Source: Macrostomum hystrix (taxonomy: Eukaryota > Platyhelminthes > Macrostomidae). From it: DNA of 64,000 nucleotides. The translations under genes and the position numbers were made by a program. The DNA lies in assembly GCA_950097015.1 (NCBI GenBank), contig CATNEN010000026.1:496001-560000 (forward strand), given 5' to 3'. The notes under the pieces were generated by a model. It was not told where the DNA came from. It worked only from the letters and a program-made list of their open reading frames with translations, and made no database searches. Each line of letters starts with the position of its first letter. Position 1 is the stretch's first letter. Of the stretch, positions 50,201 through 61,229 are shown in pieces.

Positions 50201-50405
50201 CGAAAGAGTCACCGAAGACCCCTCCAGCTATTCATCGGCCTCTCTAGGCCCAGAGGGCGTGTTGTCAAAGATCGCAAAGGATTGCGATGGGAAACCGACT
50301 CGGACGTGTTTGTTTTGCAGTTCTCGCCACCAGACGAGTTGGTCAAAGCTACTCAGACAAAGCGTGTCATGCTGCAGCTTCTGGCGCGGGTCTATGACCC
50401 TCTAG
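47247..50405 (+). CDS. BEL/Pao gag, protease and first part of reverse transcriptase
   Basis: 1052 residues from ATG 47247 to TAG 50403. The same frame is open further left but only with non-ATG codons. Residues 1-120 are charged and coiled-coil-like. A DUF1759-type gag domain follows (FSGDRTQWTAFWDRF). Cys/His knuckles (CPYCDAEH, CFSCLTKGHSTKMCYHKKQC) lie near 375-430. An aspartic protease of the DUF1758 type (ILFDSASNRSFI) lies near 510. The reverse transcriptase starts near 795 (RVVFDASAKK, LTADIEKAFLQIRV). At 49984-50025 the family's adjacent catalytic Asp pair is not seen; the frame reads FVDKVSKVDNLISG, with extra residues and Asn after the second Asp. Beyond about residue 975 the frame turns into unrelated sequence, which indicates a frame break. 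Confidence 0.88.
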   Translation: MDSKKRGVLRATVTRLAQKAQDLLKAEAAEEDIDSVLEALRLKKQQLLAADEELSAEVDEKTLQEEVEKTMEYELLAGRTISSLAKRLQILQAERTSRMQAIEQQQSKKTTPSTPPRESAALATTPAIRLPKLPPPAFSGDRTQWTAFWDRFSSSIHDNPALSVVDKFGYLQSCLSGEAKNSIAGLSITSENYKIAIDNLQRRFGSRSGAVREHLAKFSTLTCPSSSVQHLRNFYDQVNGNVRSLENLGVSVSSYETMLLPNVLAKLPEVVRLGMLRTSRMIAVRNSAGDSVPQMTDENGLGSVKEFLQVLDMEILVREEAAVGAGAQVAGSIKTSTSDRQVKDGSVSALQTKATKVTRASSACPYCDAEHAPEKCTRLVDVPTRLQLLKEQRRCFSCLTKGHSTKMCYHKKQCDFCPLKHHPSLCPARVERPKGPEGEKTSKSTSSKADEVRKKPEQSVTQGIKNQEVKTLAMVAKAQTVILPTAGAVLKSACGSREARVRILFDSASNRSFILTSLAERMGLGVICKETMQVTTFGGTEPRVLQTEKVEFQLRKLDGGAQFTLHANTVPYICSHQPVVNSVRMDHFRHLDLADWDIDSEANPEINILVGADQFFDLVTGQVVRSETSTGLVAVASQLGWLLCGPVSAEVASEETKQEQVLLCCAHGSQKGLDSCHMEKFWTLEGIGITGVSELEQRSFELNTQFQDGRYSVQLPWKVPKRELTLPDNFDVAVKRLQSNLTRLRREPALLQEYHRILIGQKEAGIVEEALDSTRHLIHYLPHQAVIRPEAESTKVRVVFDASAKKDSWSPSLNECLETGVSSLIEIPRLLQAFRFHRIALTADIEKAFLQIRVANDDRDSLRFLWPQDPSRADSPLVVLRYAALVFGLTCSPAILEAVIQHHLASHREQNARFVDKVSKVDNLISGCTSEEQAIDLIQKSRHIFSLANMNLRHWQSNSKEVLSTVRASTMDTDVLAPAASLAASERVTEDPSSYSSASLGPEGVLSKIAKDCDGKPTRTCLFCSSRHQTSWSKLLRQSVSCCSFWRGSMTL

Positions 50406-52669
50406 GATTCCTGGTTCCCCTGCTGACGTGTCCGAAGTCAATGTTCCAGTCGCTCTGCGTTCGCAAGCATGCTTGGGATTGCCCGCTGGATGAGCCGACT
50501 AGACAGCAGTGGATGAAGTGGCTGATAGACATGCTGCAAGCGCGATTTGAAGTTCCGCGGCTGTTGATATTGTCGACGCGGGTAGTCAAGGAGATGCAGC
50601 TGCATGGCTTCTGTGACGCCTCTGCCAAGTGCTACGCAGCCTGCCTTTATTTGCGAGTTCAGTACACCGACGGTTCTATCAGCTGCAACTTGGTCGCTGC
50701 TAAGTCAAGAGTAGCTCCACTGTCGGCCCTGTCGATTCCTCGGCTCGAGTTGTTGGGTGCCCTGATATTAGCCAGGCTACTGACTTCAGCTCTCAGTCAA
50801 CATTCTCAGGTTCGCCATATGTTTTGCTGGACGGACAGCGCCGACGCGCTCTATTGGATACGACAGCACAGGCCCTGGAAGCTCTTTGTCCACAACCGAG
50901 TGTCTGAGATTCGACGCCTGCTGCCCGAAGACTCGTGGCGACATGTACCAGGCGATGAAAACCCTGCTGACGTTGCGTCACGTGGTACATCGGTCGACAA
51001 ATTGCAGGCCGATTTCCGCTGGTGGCATGGCCCGGACTGGCTCAGACAGCCCCCTGACGACTGGCCTGATCAGTCCTTTCTCAGCCTACCGGTAACCGCG
51101 ATTGAACAGAAGACATCAGTCAACAAATCTGTCGTCCTGCTCGCCGAAGCAGGTCCTGACCCTGGTCTGCAGGGAGTTCTTCAGGATTCCGAATTTTCTT
51201 CATGGAACAAGCTCATTCGCTTGACGGCGTTCGTCCTTCGATTCGTCAACAACTTGCGTTTTCGAACTTCTGCAGCGGGGGAGGATCGAGTAGGACCACT
51301 GACAGCTGCAGAAGTTTCAGAAGCTGAAGAACGATGGCTGCGGGAAGTGCAACGGCGTAGTTTTCCTGCTGAAATCGCTCACCTTGAGAAGTCAACAGCG
51401 ACTACAGATCTCACAAAGCAGTTGAATCTCTTCATCGACAGCAAAGGTCTGCTCCGCAGTCAAGGTCGTTTACGAGAATCAAGCGTTGGCACAGCTACTG
51501 ACTGCCCCATCCTCGTTCCGAGCAAGACGCATCTAGAAGTCCTTCTCATCCGAGATGCACACAGCAAAGTTCTGCATGGGGGAGTGTCTAGCACTCTTTG
51601 CAAGCTGCGAGAAAGGTTCTGGTTGATCCGTGGAAGGCAGCGAATGAAAACGATTCTAGGAAAATGCGTCGTCTGCAGGCGTCTTCAAGGTCTTCCGTTC
51701 GCTGTGAAGCAAGTTCCTGCGTTGCCAGAATCTCGTGTGAAGGCGGAGAGAGCCTTTGAATGGAGCGGGCTAGACTACTGCGGTCCCGTCAAGCTGAAGC
51801 AAGACGCGGCAGTCGAGAAGGGCTACATTCTGGTGTTCACCTGCGCAGCGACAAGAGCGGTTCACCTAGAGCTGGTGAAGGACCTGACAACTGAGACCTT
51901 CCTGCGAGCACTAAGGAGATTTTGCGCCCGGAGAGGCATCTCCAGTCTCATCAGCGACAACGCCAAGACGTTTACCAAAGCTGCCCGAATACTGCAAGCA
52001 TCGGAGAGTCGACAAGTGCAGGATTTCTGTGCGACACGCAAGATCACCTGGCAGTTCATCACCGAGCGCGCACCTTGGCAAGGCGGCTTCTGGGAGCGGC
52101 TGATGAAGGACATCAAGCTGGCTCTGCGCAAGACCATTCTCAATGCCTGTCTCACACCGGACGAGCTGCTGACCGTGCTGCTGGAGGTCGAGGCAGTGCT
52201 CAACAGCCGCCCCCTACTCTACGTGGATGCAGAGACCAACGGAGAAGTCCTGACGCCGGCGCACTTTCTGGTCCTGCAACGGCTGACGGCGGAGCCAACT
52301 TCTAGCGGGGCGCCCGATCTCCTGCTGCCGTTGCCAACACTGCTGAGGCGAATGCGCGCCAGACTGCATGCCTTCTGGGACTGCTGGGAGCGACAGTATC
52401 TGACCAGCCTGCGAGAACATCATCTCAGTCCCAAGCATGGCGTGACTCGAGAAGCGACAGCCGGCGACATCGTCCTGGTGAAAGGCGAAGCCGGTCAGCC
52501 GAGGCTCACCTGGTGCACCGGTGTCATCGAGTCGGTGTATCCTGGCCGAGACGGGGCGGTGAGATCTGCAACAGTTCGAGTCGCGCCCAAGCCTTGCCGC
52601 GGTCCCAGGAGATGCTTGATCCGCAGACCGGTGGAGAACCTGATTTTGCGGGAAGCTGCGACCGAATGA
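50153..52669 (+). CDS. BEL/Pao reverse transcriptase end, RNase H and integrase
   Basis: Open from just after a TAG at 50150 to TGA 52667-52669, in another frame from the gag-protease frame and overlapping it by about 250 bp. No good ATG opens it, so it depends on frameshifting, or the element is broken. It shows the reverse transcriptase C-terminus (VYDPLGFLVP), an RNase H/A17 region (FCDASAKCYAACLYLR, PRLELLGALILARLL, WTDSADALYW), an integrase HHCC zinc domain (HGGVSSTLCKLRERFW, CVVCRRLQG), and an rve core whose catalytic residues can all be seen (GLDYCGPV, ISDNAKTF, GGFWERLM). It ends with the family's DUF5641-like domain (LTPAHFLVL, GDIVLVKGE). Confidence 0.9.
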   Translation, partial: HDGHRRSCSSSFASSKRKSHRRPLQLFIGLSRPRGRVVKDRKGLRWETDSDVFVLQFSPPDELVKATQTKRVMLQLLARVYDPLGFLVPLLTCPKSMFQSLCVRKHAWDCPLDEPTRQQWMKWLIDMLQARFEVPRLLILSTRVVKEMQLHGFCDASAKCYAACLYLRVQYTDGSISCNLVAAKSRVAPLSALSIPRLELLGALILARLLTSALSQHSQVRHMFCWTDSADALYWIRQHRPWKLFVHNRVSEIRRLLPEDSWRHVPGDENPADVASRGTSVDKLQADFRWWHGPDWLRQPPDDWPDQSFLSLPVTAIEQKTSVNKSVVLLAEAGPDPGLQGVLQDSEFSSWNKLIRLTAFVLRFVNNLRFRTSAAGEDRVGPLTAAEVSEAEERWLREVQRRSFPAEIAHLEKSTATTDLTKQLNLFIDSKGLLRSQGRLRESSVGTATDCPILVPSKTHLEVLLIRDAHSKVLHGGVSSTLCKLRERFWLIRGRQRMKTILGKCVVCRRLQGLPFAVKQVPALPESRVKAERAFEWSGLDYCGPVKLKQDAAVEKGYILVFTCAATRAVHLELVKDLTTETFLRALRRFCARRGISSLISDNAKTFTKAARILQASESRQVQDFCATRKITWQFITERAPWQGGFWERLMKDIKLALRKTILNACLTPDELLTVLLEVEAVLNSRPLLYVDAETNGEVLTPAHFLVLQRLTAEPTSSGAPDLLLPLPTLLRRMRARLHAFWDCWERQYLTSLREHHLSPKHGVTREATAGDIVLVKGEAGQPRLTWCTGVIESVYPGRDGAVRSATVRVAPKPCRGPRRCLIRRPVENLILREAATE

Positions 52670-52927
52670 ACTTTAGTACTGACTTTCAGGGACTGTTCTA
52701 ATCTTAAATTTGAGTTCTAAAATTTATAGTATAGTTCCAGTCATTTTTCATCTTATTATTTAGAGCCAGTTACTCCTTAGCGCCGATTGAAAATTTGAGT
52801 TTCGATGTACTTTCGTTACTGTATCGCAGTGCAACTGTTAACTGTTAGCTATTGTATGACTTCGTAATCTGTTTCGCCTTTCGAATACTCGTATCAACAT
52901 TTCAAGTACCGTAATGATGAAGCATCA

Positions 52928-52937
52928 TTAGGGGGAG
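52928..52937 (+). promoter_or_regulatory. Polypurine tract
   Basis: The purine run AGGGGGAG directly abuts the 3' LTR. It is the expected plus-strand primer site. Confidence 0.75.
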
Positions 52938-53196
52938 TGTGTTGGAATTTGGGTGCCTGCGGACCGACCCTCTGCTATGTGTAGCGTCGCCAGTGTACGC
53001 TTGGCGCTCCCCCTCTCAGTGTGCATGTTGGGGTGGGTGGTAATGTGCAAGGTTGGTGTTGCGTCAGAGAGCTGGAGAGTGTGAAGTGATTTAATAATAA
53101 ATAAAGCAATCAATTAGCCACAGGGCACCTTAACAACTTTTTGTTATCATAGCTCTGCCTTCTCAAACCCTCAGAGTTCTGTATTATTCCTTTACA
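52938..53196 (+). repeat. 3' LTR
   Basis: 259 bp. It differs from the 5' LTR at two sites near its start and one in the ACACC/ACAAC stretch. Confidence 0.95.
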
Positions 53197-54368
53197 GGCG
53201 TAGGCACTGCAGTGTTGTGCACCGATCAATTTATTTTATGAATAATAAAAAAATATCATTGATTTTTCTCATGAAAAAAATTAATTATAAATACTTCATC
53301 CATTCAAAGAGATATACTTAAAACGAGAGCTTCACAGATACTGATCAGTTCAGATTTTTTAATGAAGCAGGAACAAAATGCGTGGAAGGACAACCGTTTT
53401 TTAGTTTACTCTATACTTGCGCTACCTAGAAAGTCAATTGGGGTTAATGTATTTTAGATTAAAATTTGTTCCTATCGTTTTTTGTCAGTCCAGAAACCAC
53501 TAGGAGTAAAACACTTTATGACATTCGGTAGAGCAACATCTTAGGTAAGCAACATCTGAGTTCTCGTCCTCTAGTGCTAGCTGTTATTACAGAAATATCC
53601 ACCGATTCTTGTTTAATGTATGCAATCGCTTAAGCTTTTTAATGATAAGCGATTTCCATTGCATCTTTTACAATTAAATTTTACATTTATCGCTTGGATG
53701 AAAAGCAGCTTTAATATTTAATTGGAAAATATCTCATTGAAACATCGTGACATTTAGCTGGCGCTTTTTTGACAAATTCAATATGGTAAAATTACCGGAT
53801 AAGTTTCTAAGAAACTTTACTTGGTGCTTCGTCACTCGGCCAGCCTACCTGCCAAGGTTTACATGATCTTTTTTTCTATCGCGGCTATGAATTCAGAAGT
53901 TCTGTTTTATGAACAATATTCTATAATTTAAATACATTTGCTGTTTTTTATAAACAGACATTAGCTTGAGCTACCTATACAGAAACTCTCAATCTCTGAT
54001 CAAACACAGGCTTACATATGCACAGCTACCTATGCCCGTATGGCTATAGAGGTAGTTGGTTTAGATAATTTTTGTGTAACTCACTTAAGCTCCACTGATT
54101 TAAAAAATTAGCTAGGGCTTACAGTCATTTTGGTGACAAGACATTTTAGTCATGGAAAAGTTGTTTTGGTGCAGTGCAAGCAAGTGCAAGCTTGTAATAA
54201 CAAGCATGTTATTACAAGCAAGAAAATATATAAATGACAGTGATAATAGGCCTATCCATTTATTGATAGGCGTTCTTTTTATTTTTTTTTCACTAAAATA
54301 ACTTGGCACCAAATTGACATAACTTAATTATGAATTATTCTGCAACTTAGGCAAGTCAATGATATTTA

Positions 54369-54844
54369 GGCAATGTTCAACTTCCGTTCGTTATATTATT
54401 TTTTTGTTTGCAAATGACAGATAACGACAAAAAACTAGTTTAACGGTAACAAAAAGTCAGTAGTTTGGTCACACAGTTCTGAAAAGTCTTGGTCAGTCTT
54501 TCTTCTTTCAAACTGGGTAATAGTGCCTAATCCAGTAGAGGAGGGCACCAAAGATTTTCTTGGGGTATAGACGGCACCATAAGAATTCTTCGAGGTGGCT
54601 TTCGAATAGAGCAGCACTCGTGCCATGCATTTGAAGTAGCTTGGCCTTTGTGAAATCTTCAGCTGCAGAATTTCTGTGCTTTAGCTTCTTGTTCCCCCAT
54701 ATTTGCCAGATTTTGCCATAAACATAGATCCAAGTGTCAAGTCACGGCAAAGCCATGTCAGCACAACTTTTTAAAACTCAGAATCCACATGTGGCACAAA
54801 AACAAACGAAAAAATAGAATAACGAACGGAAGTAGAACATTGCC
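54369..54844. mobile_element. MITE-like element with 40-bp inverted termini
   Basis: The left end GGCAATGTTCAACTTCCGTT and following bases match, inverted, the right end ending AACGGAAGTAGAACATTGCC; similarity runs over about 40 bp. Flanks are GATATTTA (left) and AATATTTA (right), a 7-of-8 match that suggests an 8-bp target duplication as in hAT-type transposons. The 476-bp interior has only a 63-residue minus frame with no transposase motif, so it is non-autonomous or a deletion derivative. Confidence 0.72.
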
Positions 54845-54960
54845 AATATTTAGTTCAGCTAGATTATCTATTAAAGTAGGCCTACATTGAATCTACTCTG
54901 GGCTTAAGTTAACCTAGATGTTAGTATAAGGCCTAACAATCTACTTGGGTCACAGCCACT

Positions 54961-55279
54961 TTGGTAACAAGTCATCTGATTTGATCTGATCTAGTGATCT
55001 ATTTCTATACAGTCTTATGGTCATTTATTTGTGAACTATCAAAAAGCTAAATGTTAGGGGGCCTAAAATATTTTTACAGCTTACTTTTTTATTTTAATAT
55101 CGAGCTATTTAAACATATACATTTTGTGTAAGTATTTTTTGGTAAAATTGAGGGTAATAAGGAGGCATAGTAGTCTGTTTTTATACATATATAGAAATTT
55201 TAGTATAAATTGAGACAAAAAACTAAATGCAAAATTCAATATTTGGTAACAAGTCATCTGATTTGATCTGATCTAGTGA
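54961..55279. repeat. 37-bp perfect direct repeat pair
   Basis: TTGGTAACAAGTCATCTGAT plus 17 bp at 54961-54997 recurs without mismatch at 55243-55279. Between the copies is AT-rich unique DNA. Confidence 0.9.
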
Positions 55280-56872
55280 CTATATTAGACATACTTAATA
55301 TATTTTTACTTGATTTAAATTTACTATTGTAAATTTACTACATCATATCTGTTCATATTCATATGGCCAAAGCAGTTGTTACCAAAGTTTATTTGATATT
55401 AGGCCTATAATGATTAAGTTTTGTGTTTTTGCTAATCTTAGTAGCCAAAAGGCCTAGTCTACAGAACTGTCAGTTAAACTTTTTTTCTTTAATTCAATTT
55501 TCTAAATTTGTTTATCTTTCTAAAGTCAACACAGACAAAACCGCTGAACAAATAAATACTTAAACAGATATTAGTAGCTAAATTTTTTATTCTAGTTCAA
55601 TGAGCTATATAGCAACACTCAATCAACAATTGCTAAAAGTTGTACACATAAACAAATTATATTGCTTTTACTGATAGAAGTTAAGCAAAAAGTGTTTTTG
55701 GTTATTGCTTATTACGTACTTTTTTCTTTAATATATTTAGTACCATTCATGATGGCCTTGCAAATAAAACTAGGCATTTACAATTATTTATTGGAGGAGG
55801 AGTTTTGTAGTTTTACTTAAGAAATATAGAGGAATCAAATTTAAGGTTAAATATAATTTAAAAATGTTTTTACTGGGTAGCCCAGAACAATATTACTTTA
55901 ATGCTATAGACTAGGCCTATGCAATTAGAATTATATTGTTGCCTTATGTCACAATAAAAAAGTGATAAAAATATGTTAAAATAATTTACAAATCTGGGTA
56001 TAGCTAGATAAGAAAAGGCTCTGGATATAGATTGGCTATAGGATATGGATACAGATATAGATACATATATAGTGAAAAGTTGGTTACTATAGAATTCTAA
56101 AATGGTAGGTACTCATTGTATAGATTAAATTCAGATAAAATTTACCCCGTCATGTCTTTATTTATTTAACTTTATGTAGCACAGACCACAAATCTAAATA
56201 AATCAATAGAACCTATATTTTTCAAATAAAATATTTACCAAAGCTTAACAAGTTCATAATTAGTGGGTTGAATAGTTGAATTGCATCACTTTCTAATTTG
56301 GTTATAATCTTCTGTACTACCCATCAAGCCTAAATTGGTAGCCTAAATTTAACTATATTCCAAAACAAGTTTTAAAAAATTAAGAATGGAACAATGGAAG
56401 CTACAAAGCTGAGTTAAAGTTAAATGGCTTCTAAACTCTATGTACACATATAATATTAACCTTACAAGATGCTCAAGATAATCTTAAAACAATTTGCATA
56501 ATATTTTACTATTTAAAAAGGATTCACTATCCTGTTATAGCCAATCTTATCTTATCTGTAAGATGGCTAGCCTAGCCTTAAATATACAAGCAGACAAGGG
56601 ATGCATAGATACTTGCTTTATATGTGCAACTCATATTAGAAGTATTTTAAGCATGAATTTAAACCTCTAGTACTGAAATAACATTTTTCTACATTGGAAA
56701 TAGTTGTAGAGACATACTATTGAGTCTAGTTTTATGGACATGTTCAAATCGTTGAATTAAAGTCCTACCGCATCTTATACAATTGCATTTCAGATGCTTT
56801 TACCTGGGTAGCCCCACCGCAGCTGTTAAACAGGTGGGCATTGTTTGTTTAATAAAATCCGCATCCACTGCA

Positions 56873-57327
<455 letters not shown>

Positions 57328-57329
57328 TA

Positions 57330-58468
57330 GTAAACAATCCTTTCCGGATCCAATGCATAAGTAGGTAATCCTTCTGGGATCCCATGGATTAGTAAACAAT
57401 CCTTTCCGGATCCAATGCATAAGTAGATAATCCTTCTGGGATCCCATGGATTAGTAAACAATCCTTTCCGGATCCAATGCATAAGTAGATAATCCTTCTG
57501 GGATCCCATGGATTAGTAAACAATCCTTTCCGGATCCAATGCATAAGTAGATAATCCTTCTGGGATCCCATGGATTAGTAAACAATCCTTTCCGGATCCA
57601 ATGCATAAGTAGATAATCCTTCTGGGATCCCATGGATTAATAAACAATCCTTTCCGGATCCAATGCATAAATAGATAATCCTTCTGGGATCCCATGGATT
57701 AATAAACAATCCCTTCTGGATCCAATGCATAAGTAGGTAATCCTTCTGGGATCCCATGGATTAGTAAACAATCCTTTCCGGATCCAATGCATAAGTAGAT
57801 AATCCTTCTGGGATCCCATGGATTAGTAAACAATCCTTTCCGGATCCAATGCATAAGTAGATAATCCTTCTGGGATCCCATGGATTAGTAAACAATCCTT
57901 TCCGGATCCAATGCATAAGTAGATAATCCTTCTGGGATCCCATGGATTAGTAAACAATCCTTTCCGGATCCAATGCATAAGTAGATAATCCTTCTGGGAT
58001 CCCATGGATTAATAAACAATCCTTTCCGGATCCAATGCATAAGTAGATAATCCTTCTGGGATCCCATGGATTAATAAACAATCCCTTCTGGATCCAATGC
58101 ATAAGTAGATAATCCTTCTGGGATCCCATGGATTAGTAAACAATCCTTTCCGGATCCAATGCATAAGTAGATAATCCTTCTGGGATCCCATGGATTAATA
58201 AACAATCCTTTCCGGATCCAATGCATAAGTAGATAATCCTTCTGGGATCCCATGGATTAATAAACAATCCTTTCCGGATCCAATGCATAAGTAGATAATC
58301 CTTCTGGGATCCCATGGATTAATAAACAATCCCTTCTGGATCCAATGCATAAGTAGATAATCCTTCTGGGATCCCATGGATTAGTAAACAATCCTTTCCG
58401 GATCCAATGCATAAGTAGATAATCCTTCTGGGATCCCATGGATTAATAAACAATCCCTTCCGGATCCA
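57330..58468. repeat. 62-bp minisatellite (dimer of 31-bp monomers), about 18 copies
   Basis: Each unit joins GGATTAGTAAACAATCCTTT + CCGGATCCAAT and GCATAAGTAGATAATCCTTC + TGGGATCCCAT, which are related 31-mers. The period shifts frame each copy, producing a ladder of identical 60-residue open frames that are by-products. It is intronic to MARK. Confidence 0.96.
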
Positions 58469-58815
58469 ATGGATTAGTAGACAGCACTCACAGATCCCAC
58501 GGATTAGTAGACAGCCCTCACAGATCCCCGGATTAGTAGACAGCCCTCACAGATCCCACGGATTAGTAGACAGCCCTCACAGATCCCACGGATTAGTAGA
58601 CAGCCCTCACAGATCCAATGGATTAGTAGACAGCCCTCACAGATCCAATGGATTAGTAGACAGCCCTCACAGATCCAATGGATTAGTAGACAGCCCTCAC
58701 AGATACAATGGATTAGTAGACAGCCCTCACAGATACAATGGATTAGTAGACAGCCCTCACAGATCCAATGGATTAGTAGACAGCCCTCACAGATCCAATG
58801 GATTAGTAGACAGTC
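58469..58815. repeat. 30-bp minisatellite related to the 62-bp array, about 12 copies
   Basis: The unit GGATTAGTAGACAGCCCTCA + CAGATCCAAT clearly resembles the 31-bp monomers next door. CCCACG and CCAATG ends alternate in blocks. Confidence 0.95.
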
Positions 58816-59704
58816 ATGTTACATCATGGATAATTTTCCGTTGGTTAAAAAGTATTTTTTTTTCATTTCTCGTCTACGCATTTTGACTTTATGGAGGAGG
58901 TGCATATCTTTCGCCGCCAGCCGCTAGTGTCCGTTTTCATGCGTCATAGATTAATAATAATGACTATAATAGGCTTAGCTGTTCGCCGCACAGCGAAAGT
59001 ACAAATTGACTCGTACATGTATATATTATATTCGCTACTTTATTGGCTACTAGTAAAGAGAATTAAGAGGCCTCCCAGAATGACGGGTGCCTCTGCCCCC
59101 ACCCTGTCTTCCTACCCACCCACCTCTGCGGCTGTACCCCTCGACCAGTTTTCTTTATTTAATTTCTATTGCCTAATTATGCCGGCGCGCAGGGATTGGT
59201 GGGAACCGTGTAACCATATGCAATGTAGTCTTCGTGTGCATGCATCCATGCAGATTCTGTATATATTAAAGGTATTTGGTACTCGGCGCGAGGCTTGTGC
59301 GGTTTTGCGAATCGTTTTACCTAATAGGTAGGCGGGTTAGATTGGACTGGGAGAGGTAGGGAGGCATAGAGATCTTAGGCTGTTGCTTGCGTGCACAAAT
59401 TTCTTATTTAGTTTCTTCTTTACACTTTTTAAGGTCGGCAGGAAGGGCTGGGCTACAGAACCGTGTTGTTTTTGCTGCTAGAGTGCCGGTTGGGTGGCTG
59501 TTGTAAGATGAGCAGCTGGGTTTGTGTTTTTAATATTGTATTCTGCTGCACACATTTGTAAGTTGATGCACAAATTAAAGCGAATAATGAGCGAGAAGAG
59601 AACACGGGCTGTTGTCGGTACTGATGATACTGGCGTACGGCTAAGCTAAATAGAACTTAATATGCAACTCCACTTACTTCACTTATTCTAACCATACCTT
59701 CTAA
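58816..59704. other. Unique DNA in the MARK intron
   Basis: A plus frame of 146 residues (58891-59331) is open but has no motif, biased composition or splice partners. I see no exon or RNA gene. Confidence 0.45.
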
Positions 59705-60735
59705 TAGATAATTTGACAGCATTAGAGCAGGAATACAGACAATTTGACAGCATCAGAGCAGGAATACAGACAATTTGACAGCATCAGAGCAGGAATACAG
59801 ACAATTTGACAGCATCAGAGCAGGAATACAGACAATTTGACAGCATCAGAGCAGGAATACAGACAATTTGACAGCATCAGAGCAGGAATACAGACAATTT
59901 GACAGCATCAAAGCAGGAATACAGACAATTTGACAGCATTAGAGCAGGAATACAGAAAATTTGACAGCATCAGAGCAGGAATACAGACAATTTGACAGCA
60001 TCAGAGCAGGAATACAGACAATTTGACAGCATCAGAGCAGGAATACAGACAATTTGACAGCATCAGAGCAGGAATACATACAATTTGATAGCATTAGAGC
60101 AGGAATACAGACAAATTGACAGCTTTAAAACAGGAATACAGACAATTTGACAGCATCAGAGCAGGAATACAGACAATTTGACAGCATCAGAGCAGGAATA
60201 CATACAATTTGACAGCATCAGAGCAGGAATACAGACAATTTGACAGCATTAGAGCAGGAATACATACAATTTGACAGCATTAGAGCAGGAATACAGACAA
60301 ATTGACAGCATTAGAGCAGGAATACAGACAAATTGACAGCATTAGAGCAGGAATACAGACAAATTGACAGCTTTAGAGCAGGAATACAGACAATTTGACA
60401 GCTTTTTAACAGGAATACAGACAAATTGACAGCTTTAGAGCAGGAATACAGACAATTTGACAGCATTAGAGCAGGAATACATACAATTTGACAGCATTAG
60501 AGCAGGAATACAGACAAATTGACAGCTTTAGAGCAGGAATACAGACAAATTGACAGCTTTAGAGCAGGAATACAGACAAATTGACAGCTTTAGAGCAGGA
60601 ATACAGACAAATTGACAGCTTTAGAGCAGGAATACAAACAATTTGACAGCTTTTTAACAGGAATACAAACAATTTGACAGCTTTTTAACAGGAATACAGA
60701 CAATTTGACAGCTTTAAAACAGGTCATACAGAGTT
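59705..60735. repeat. 31-bp minisatellite, about 33 copies
   Basis: The unit contains GACAGCATCAGAGCAGGAAT plus ACAGACAATTT. Variants (CATTAG, CTTTAG, CTTTTTAAC; CAATTT versus CAAATT) form left, middle and right zones. Confidence 0.96.
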
Positions 60736-61229
60736 GCAGACAATTTGACGGCTTTGGAACAGAAAAGGGTGATTTTTCCCAGCTTTCATTGGACTACTCA
60801 CAATTTCACAGCTTGGACTTAGAATTAGGTTAAGTTTACAAACCTGGAGACAATATATAAGTACAATTTTATAATGGACAAGCCTATCGTTATGAATGAC
60901 TGTCAAAATGGGTGAAATTAATTGGCCAGTCGGTTAGTTGTTGCTGGCACAGTTTTCTTGTTAACTGGTTAATTAAAAGCATTTTTTGTGTAGCTCGACT
61001 GTGAGCAGTTTTCAAAATTCCATGTTAAAAAACACACTGGCTGCTTTTAGCTGCACTCCCCGTGCACTGCTCCCATGGGGCTGGGGCTTATGTGGGTAGA
61101 TTGCACCATTTTCTCACCCTCTCTCCCTGTCGCTCGGCCTACTTTGTATGCGAGTGCCAGTGCAACACTATAGGAATTGGTGACATTCTCTCTTTACTCG
61201 TAAGTCACTCGCTTTTATTGAGACTGTCA
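60736..61229. other. Unique DNA in the MARK intron
   Basis: No supported feature. A GC-richer stretch at 61050-61150 has no coding signature I recognise. Confidence 0.45.

Larger units (their letters stand above)
46904..53196 (+). mobile_element. BEL/Pao LTR retrotransposon, full length, recent but probably defective
   Basis: A 6293-bp element bounded by 259-bp LTRs (46904-47162 and 52938-53196) beginning TGTGTTGG and ending TTTACA. By eye the LTRs differ at three positions (about 1.2%), so the insertion is recent. A primer-binding site directly follows the 5' LTR, a purine run directly precedes the 3' LTR, and the target duplication is 5 bp. The internal part encodes gag, aspartic protease, reverse transcriptase, RNase H and integrase in the BEL/Pao order. 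The coding region is split into two frames that overlap near 50.15-50.40 kb, and the reverse transcriptase catalytic motif is altered. It lies between the divergent genes ARID4 and MARK, on the plus strand. Confidence 0.95.
53202..56872. other. AT-rich intergenic DNA upstream of MARK
   Basis: No protein-coding exon recognised. It holds a MITE-like element (54369-54844) and a 37-bp perfect repeat pair (54961-54997 and 55243-55279). The MARK promoter and 5' UTR probably lie in its right part. Confidence 0.55.

Noticed and set aside
58891-59331. 146-residue plus-strand frame in the MARK intron
   Set aside because: No domain or splice partner, and composition like the surrounding non-coding DNA. 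Expected MARK exons (rest of the kinase domain) do not match it.
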